A stretch of DNA of 9,852 nt from Flavipsychrobacter stenotrophus (GTDB lineage: Bacteria; Bacteroidota; Bacteroidia; Chitinophagales; Chitinophagaceae): positions 1-9,852 of the forward strand of contig CANBQQ010000074.1 of the NCBI GenBank assembly GCA_947371715.1. The letters are read 5' to 3'. This document shows, piece by piece, positions 5,525 through 9,852 of the stretch (within the stretch, counting starts at the first letter, position 1; every line of letters begins with the position of its first letter). The position numbers were made by a program, and so were the translations under genes. The notes beneath the pieces were generated by a model that was not told where the DNA came from, ran no database searches, and saw only the letters and a program-made list of their open reading frames with translations.

Positions 5525-7762
5525 ATGTTCAAGAAGTTATCAATCGTATTGACAGCTATGTTCTGTCTGGCTAAGGCGGGAATAGCACAGGAAATGAAAC
5601 CGTGTATGACGGATGAAAAGTACTGGGAGACAGTAAAGAAGTATCCTCAGATACTGGAGTACGAAAAACAATTTGAAGAACAGATGACCGCGGTTTATGC
5701 TAATGGTCTGCCGGGTGTGGGTGCAAAGACCACATTAAGCCCGTTCGATACAACTACTTTTGATATACCATTGGTCGTGCATATTGTTCACGACTACGGT
5801 GCTGAATATTTGCCCGACAATGATGTCTATGAGGCGGTTAAATATTGGGCGGTAGTATTCCTGGCGCAAAATGCCGATACTGCAAACGTTATAGATCCCT
5901 TCAAAAAATATATAGGTAACCCACGCATGAGGTTGCACCTGGCCACAATAGATCCTAATGGTAACCCAACCAAGGGTGTCGTTCATGAGCATTCTTACCT
6001 CACCGGTTATGCTGATGATCAGGCTAAGTATAATCCATGGCCTAACAATAAGTACATTAACCTTTGGTTCATCAATACATTTGGTGCGGCATCTACAGGT
6101 GCGGCTGCATATGCTTACTATCCTGCGTCTGCATCGGGCATGCCGTATTACGACGGTGTGATCGGGCTTTATACTTATATCAATTACGCAAAAGCTATTC
6201 CGCATGAGTTGGGCCACGTATTGAACCTTCAGCACGTATGGGGCAATACTAATGCACCTGATGTAGCTTGTGGTGATGACCAGGTTTGGGATACCCCACC
6301 TACAAAAGGGCATAACCCTGTAGGTTGCACAGCAGCTGCATTGTATGATGTAACCTGCGCAACTGGTTATACGCATACTTATACTTCTATTTCCGGTCTG
6401 GCCGATTCCATTGTTAACTTTCCTGACACTACAAATGCGCAGAACATAATGGACTACACGTACTGCCAGGACATGTTCACAAAAGGTCAGTGCGATCGTA
6501 TGCGTAATGCACTAACTGCATCTACCGCTGGTAGAAATAACCTGATCACAGCTGCAAACCTTGCTGCAACAGGTGCGCTTGCACCTATGCCTGATCTTCC
6601 TCCTGTGTCTGATTTCTCTATAGAAAGAGCTACAGGATCGGGCATCATTACCGATTCCCGTACGGTATTCCTTACTCCTGCAAGTGGTGCTAATTTCAAT
6701 TTCAAAAACAGGAGCTGGAATGATACTATTTCCGGTGTAAACTGGACATTCTCTAACGGTGCAACAACACCTACTTCTACTTCTACAACTTCTGTATTGA
6801 ACAGGTTCACTACTCCGGGTTGGGTAACTGTTACACTGGCTGCTACCTCTAATGCCGGTACTACAACATTGGTAAACGACCACGCAGTTTATGTTGCAGA
6901 TACTACACCTGTTGGCGGTTTTGGTTACAACCAATCTTTCAGCAATTCGGCTGATGTAGCTAACTGGCCTGCTTACAACTACTTCGAAAATCAGTACATG
7001 TGGGGGCATTTCACCGGCGCAAGCAGCGATGGTGACAATGGCTGCATGCGTTTCAGATCTCGTGATACTACTCAGAAAAGGTCTGCAACGCCATTGGGCG
7101 ATCATGATGACCTGTTCACACCCGCTTTCAATCTATCTGGAATGACTGGTCCTGTTTATCTTAATTTCAGTTCAGCTGCAGCTGCTTCTCCTACAACCGG
7201 CATATCAGGCCCGGTGGGCGATTCTCTGGAGATTGACGTCACTATTAATGGTGGACAGAGGTGGAACAAAATAATAGGATACAAGCGTGGTACTTTGGTA
7301 AATAATGGTACAAAGACTGCAGAATTTGTACCCGGTGGCACCGCTACATGGACAGCGCGTGGTGTGGCTATTCCGGTGGCTTACCTCAATGCCAATACAT
7401 ACTTCAGGTTCAGGTACTGGCCGGGAAATGTAGGTAATAACTTCTACATGGATGGTTTCAAAATATCAGGTTTCCCTGCTGATGTAGCAGAGATCGCTAA
7501 TTCAGGTGTACCATTGACCATATTCCCTAATCCAACAAACAATGGTTGCAACCTGGTATTCAAAACAGGTAACGAAAATGCAGTGCATATCTCTATTAAG
7601 GATATCACCGGCAGGGTAGTGTACCAGTCAACTGAGTCATATGCACCTAATTCTGCTGTACAGCAGCCAATTGGTCGTGATGTTACACCTACAGCGGGTA
7701 TCTATTTCGTATCAGTGGTTATCGATGGTAATGTGACTACTCAGAAATTAGTGGTTTACTAA
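5525..7762 (+). CDS. M43 pappalysin-like metalloprotease with T9SS sorting domain
   Basis: A secreted zinc endopeptidase of 745 aa (metzincin, MEROPS M43 cytophagalysin type). Residues 1-22 are a signal peptide (ending GIAQ). Cys27 in the propeptide (KPCMTDE) is placed like the cysteine-switch residue known to block zinc in M43 zymogens (inference). The zinc site HELGHVLNLQH has His227, Glu228, His231 and His237; Asn234 replaces the usual Gly, a change frequent in Bacteroidota members. CGDDQVWDTPP (C249 on) and the Met-turn NIMDY (Met309), followed by MFTKGQ, complete the domain. A PKD-like domain spans about 360-459 and a jelly-roll-like region about 463-655. The C-terminus (about 663-745) is a type A sorting domain: IFPNP (666-670), DITG (693-696), GIYFV (725-729), ending KLVVY. 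The protein should cross the outer membrane by T9SS and be anchored or released. A strong terminator follows. It is homologous to the next gene. Confidence 0.95.
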   Translation: MFKKLSIVLTAMFCLAKAGIAQEMKPCMTDEKYWETVKKYPQILEYEKQFEEQMTAVYANGLPGVGAKTTLSPFDTTTFDIPLVVHIVHDYGAEYLPDNDVYEAVKYWAVVFLAQNADTANVIDPFKKYIGNPRMRLHLATIDPNGNPTKGVVHEHSYLTGYADDQAKYNPWPNNKYINLWFINTFGAASTGAAAYAYYPASASGMPYYDGVIGLYTYINYAKAIPHELGHVLNLQHVWGNTNAPDVACGDDQVWDTPPTKGHNPVGCTAAALYDVTCATGYTHTYTSISGLADSIVNFPDTTNAQNIMDYTYCQDMFTKGQCDRMRNALTASTAGRNNLITAANLAATGALAPMPDLPPVSDFSIERATGSGIITDSRTVFLTPASGANFNFKNRSWNDTISGVNWTFSNGATTPTSTSTTSVLNRFTTPGWVTVTLAATSNAGTTTLVNDHAVYVADTTPVGGFGYNQSFSNSADVANWPAYNYFENQYMWGHFTGASSDGDNGCMRFRSRDTTQKRSATPLGDHDDLFTPAFNLSGMTGPVYLNFSSAAAASPTTGISGPVGDSLEIDVTINGGQRWNKIIGYKRGTLVNNGTKTAEFVPGGTATWTARGVAIPVAYLNANTYFRFRYWPGNVGNNFYMDGFKISGFPADVAEIANSGVPLTIFPNPTNNGCNLVFKTGNENAVHISIKDITGRVVYQSTESYAPNSAVQQPIGRDVTPTAGIYFVSVVIDGNVTTQKLVVY

Positions 7763-7783
7763 GAGCAAAATTTAACTTTAGCG

Positions 7784-7816
7784 AAGCGGCAAAGGATTTT
7801 CCTTTGCCGCTTTTTT
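7784..7816 (+). terminator. Intrinsic terminator after the first M43 protease
   Basis: A perfect 13-bp stem (7784-7796 with 7800-7812, arm AAGCGGCAAAGGA) closes a 3-nt loop and runs into six Ts (7811-7816). It starts 22 bp past the stop codon, so the two protease genes are probably transcribed separately. Confidence 0.92.
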
Positions 7817-7850
7817 AATTCACCTCATATAATTGTAATATTTGTCTTTG

Positions 7851-7891
7851 CCTGTGGATAATTAGTGCAATATTTATAATTATAACACAGG
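7851..7891. repeat. Intergenic hairpin before the second M43 gene
   Basis: CCTGTG (7851-7856) pairs with CACAGG (7886-7891), and ATAATTA (7858-7864) with TAATTAT (7877-7883), leaving a 12-nt loop and a small 1x2 internal bulge. It lies about 245 bp before the second protease ATG and just ahead of a weak promoter-like sequence. It could be an operator or chance in AT-rich DNA. Confidence 0.4.
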
Positions 7892-7986
7892 AAATTCATT
7901 AACTTTACGCCGCCTGTTATTATAATTGATAGAAATTTCTCTCTTTGTTACGTAAAATTTAACACGGGATGTTTTTTTTAGAAAAT

Positions 7987-7994
7987 TATTTTTG
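7987..7994 (+). promoter_or_regulatory. -7 element candidate for the second M43 gene
   Basis: TATTTTTG is a perfect TAnnTTTG and is the same octamer as the lipoprotein -7 box. No TTG lies at the expected -33 spacing. The predicted start near 8001 would give a leader of about 134 nt. In such T-rich DNA a chance match is quite possible. Confidence 0.35.
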
Positions 7995-8134
7995 ATAAAG
8001 CCCAAGATTCCTTGTAGATATTACGTCTTATTTACGGGAGCCGTTATTTTTTAAGCGGTCTGCTGTTTATTTGAAGTATTGCTGAATTATTGGATCAACT
8101 ATTTATTAACCTCTGAATTTTATAATTTTTGACA

Positions 8135-9852
8135 ATGAAAAAAACTACTTCTCTTCTATTGCTGTCAGCGTCGCTTCTATCAGGCACTGCTTTTGCACAG
8201 CAAAAGTGTGCTACAGATGAGTTGCACAAGCAATATATTAAAGAAAACCCTGCCTTGGCAGACCGTGAAAGAGAATTTAATGAGCAGATCAGCCGCACGT
8301 TAAGCCACCTTGATGTACGTGCACTTCACCGCACTACTACTGCTGAAGATACTATTATCGATATCCCGGTAGCAGTACATATTCAGCACAGTTATATTAC
8401 TACAGACTTCATTACTGATGATGCAGTATATAACCTGATCAAAAGAATGAATAATACTTATTCGCTGAATTATGATACGTCTTCAGTTATCAAGCCGTTC
8501 AAAAAATTTGTAGGTAAGGCAAGCATCCGCTTCCACCTGGCTACAAAAGATCCGTTGGGTCAGGCTACTACAGGTATCACCCGCAGGTTTAGCTACCTTA
8601 CAATGGGTGGTGATAATCAGGTAAAAATGGATCAATGGTCTCCTTTGAACTACTACAACATCTGGTTCGAAAATACCATAGGTATGGCTATAGCCGGGGG
8701 TACTGTATTGGCTTATGCTCAGTTCCCTTCCGATTTCGATTTCAGGTCATTTTATGATGGCGTGATATGCGCCGCTCCTTTTATTGCCGACGGCACAACA
8801 ATGGAGCACGAAACAGGTCACTACCTTAGTCTTTACCACACATGGAACAGCAGTGGTGCGGCTTGCGGTACAGCAGGTGCCTGCGGAGATGATGAGGTTG
8901 ATGATACCCCGCCAACAATTGGTCACCCAAGTGGTTGTGCTTTGTATGATACAACATGCGCTCACAACTATTTCAAGATATATCCGGATATGGCTGGTAT
9001 GGATTCACTGGTTAACTACCCTGATACAACCAATACTCAGAACATGATGGATTACGCTGATTGTGAATTAATGTTTACAAAAGGCCAGGTAGTTCGTATG
9101 CGTGAGTGCTTAAAAGTTGACGTTCACCGTCATAATCTATATGATACATTTAATCTCAGGATCACCGGTGCAATGGATGCAAGGCCGGACCTGACTCCTA
9201 TGCCTGAATTCTATCCTACAAATCCATCTGCTTCCGGTAAGTTCCAGTATTTCACTTGTCCTGGTACGCCACTTAAGTTTGCTAACAGAACATGGCGCGA
9301 TACAGTTACTAATCTTACTATGACTTTCAGCAACGGTGCTGCAACACCTACTTACACAGTTGCTAATCCTAATTACAATACTTCAGTAACCAATTCATTT
9401 ACAGATCAGGGTTGGGTAAATATCTCTATGGCTGCTACCGGTAATCACTCTGGTACAAACACAGTTGCATTTACTAACTCTATCTACGTTGCTGATGCTA
9501 ATGCTTTCCAGCCTGAAAACGTTGTAGCAGAATTTAATCCGGACGTAGATCTGGCTAAATGGCCAACCTTCAACTATTATAACAACGAATTCAAATGGCA
9601 GCATGCGGGTGTTGGTTTCTATGACAATCACTCTATGATGTACACTGGTTTTGATTCTCGTGTTAATCCAACTCTGGGCGTGTATCCAGTTACTGGTACA
9701 CCAAAAGGTGACTTCGATGATTTCTTCAGCGTACCGGTTGACCTTTCAGGTATGGCTACAGGCGCTTGCAACATGAACTTCTTTACTTCAGGTGCTTCAC
9801 GTTCAAGCAATTCTCTGGATATTAATGATACAATGATCATTTATTATTCTAC
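8135..9852 (+). CDS. M43 pappalysin-like metalloprotease, 3' end outside window
   Basis: The reading frame is open from ATG 8135 to the window edge, giving 572 codons plus two bases; the C-terminus is missing. It is a paralogue of the preceding gene. A signal peptide covers residues 1-21 (ending TAFA). Cys25 (QQKCATDE) matches Cys27 of the neighbour as a candidate cysteine switch. The zinc site HETGHYLSLYH has His225, Glu226, His229 and His235, with Ser232 in place of Gly. CGDDEVDDTPP (C250 on) is preceded by an extra Cys244, absent from the neighbour. NMMDY gives Met-turn Met305, followed by MFTKGQ. A PKD-like domain covers about 357-454 and the start of a jelly-roll-like domain follows from about 465. 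A T9SS sorting domain is expected beyond the edge by analogy with the neighbour but cannot be seen. No Shine-Dalgarno sequence; the ATG is fixed by the signal peptide. Confidence 0.92.
   Translation, partial: MKKTTSLLLLSASLLSGTAFAQQKCATDELHKQYIKENPALADREREFNEQISRTLSHLDVRALHRTTTAEDTIIDIPVAVHIQHSYITTDFITDDAVYNLIKRMNNTYSLNYDTSSVIKPFKKFVGKASIRFHLATKDPLGQATTGITRRFSYLTMGGDNQVKMDQWSPLNYYNIWFENTIGMAIAGGTVLAYAQFPSDFDFRSFYDGVICAAPFIADGTTMEHETGHYLSLYHTWNSSGAACGTAGACGDDEVDDTPPTIGHPSGCALYDTTCAHNYFKIYPDMAGMDSLVNYPDTTNTQNMMDYADCELMFTKGQVVRMRECLKVDVHRHNLYDTFNLRITGAMDARPDLTPMPEFYPTNPSASGKFQYFTCPGTPLKFANRTWRDTVTNLTMTFSNGAATPTYTVANPNYNTSVTNSFTDQGWVNISMAATGNHSGTNTVAFTNSIYVADANAFQPENVVAEFNPDVDLAKWPTFNYYNNEFKWQHAGVGFYDNHSMMYTGFDSRVNPTLGVYPVTGTPKGDFDDFFSVPVDLSGMATGACNMNFFTSGASRSSNSLDINDTMIIYYS

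Larger units (their letters stand above)
7817..8134. other. AT-rich intergenic region before the second M43 protease
   Basis: These 318 bp contain no ORF or known RNA that I can support. A hairpin of CCTGTG plus ATAATTA pairing with TAATTAT plus CACAGG occupies 7851-7891. TAACTTTACGCCGC at 7900-7913 resembles the element before the first protease gene. A perfect TAnnTTTG is at 7987-7994. The remainder is T- and A-rich leader. The leader would be about 135-220 nt long depending on which promoter is used. Confidence 0.5.

Noticed and set aside
6203..6235. Loss of the usual Gly in HExxHxxGxxH as a sign of an inactive protease
   Set aside because: All three His ligands, the catalytic Glu and the Met-turn are intact in both M43 proteins, and Asn or Ser at this position occurs in the family, so inactivity is not supported.
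5735..6376. 213-codon minus-strand open frame inside the first M43 gene
   Set aside because: It is antisense to the catalytic domain, has an unlikely Cys/Arg/Ile-rich composition and no recognisable motif; the plus-strand frame carries intact family motifs.
6512..7105. 197-codon minus-strand open frame inside the first M43 gene
   Set aside because: A Ser/Arg/Cys-rich shadow of the PKD-like region, with no leader, promoter or family resemblance.
8095..8298. 67-codon minus-strand frame over the start of the second M43 gene
   Set aside because: It is the complement of the signal peptide and propeptide coding region; the sense frame is clearly the real gene.

Overview
The window looks like chromosomal DNA of a member of the phylum Bacteroidota, probably near the Chitinophagaceae (class-level placement is inference). 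The evidence is a type IX secretion (T9SS) type A sorting domain on a secreted protease, M43 pappalysin-like proteases with PKD-like domains, a DPP5-like S9 peptidase, a 'PTGG' Ig-like lipoprotein of a kind common in this phylum, start codons without Shine-Dalgarno sequences, and several TAnnTTTG (-7 type) promoter candidates.

Left part (1-4831), all on the minus strand: an ABC-2-type ABC ATPase with an apparent TTG start (154-1053), a periplasmic or secreted S9 prolyl-oligopeptidase-family peptidase (1238-3250), and a lipoprotein with an N-terminal SbsA-like Ig (Big_5) domain (3353-4831). Gaps of 184 and 102 bp, a strong terminator after the S9 gene, and -7 elements before the S9 and lipoprotein genes suggest separate transcription units rather than one operon.

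Middle (4832-5524), 693 bp without a protein gene: the nearly leaderless lipoprotein promoter, a 34-bp palindrome, an unexplained 10-bp inverted repeat, and a small bacterial SRP RNA gene (about 5241-5342, plus strand) with a perfect TAnnTTTG box and a U-tract terminator.

Right part (5525-9852), plus strand: two adjacent homologous M43 metalloproteases. The first is complete (745 aa: signal peptide, propeptide with a candidate switch Cys, zinc site, PKD-like domain, jelly-roll-like domain, T9SS sorting domain). The second starts at 8135 and is cut by the window edge after 572 codons. A strong intrinsic terminator separates them. They are probably an old tandem duplication producing exported proteases; with the S9 peptidase the region leans towards extracellular and periplasmic protein breakdown, though co-regulation is not shown.

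No exotic multi-gene system is visible. The signals least explained by ordinary annotation are (i) a 34-bp palindrome present twice, exactly reverse-complementary, at 48-81 and 4948-4981, bracketing the three minus-strand genes, and (ii) short tandem arrays of 7-bp and 8-bp units that begin exactly at the stop codons of two of those genes.
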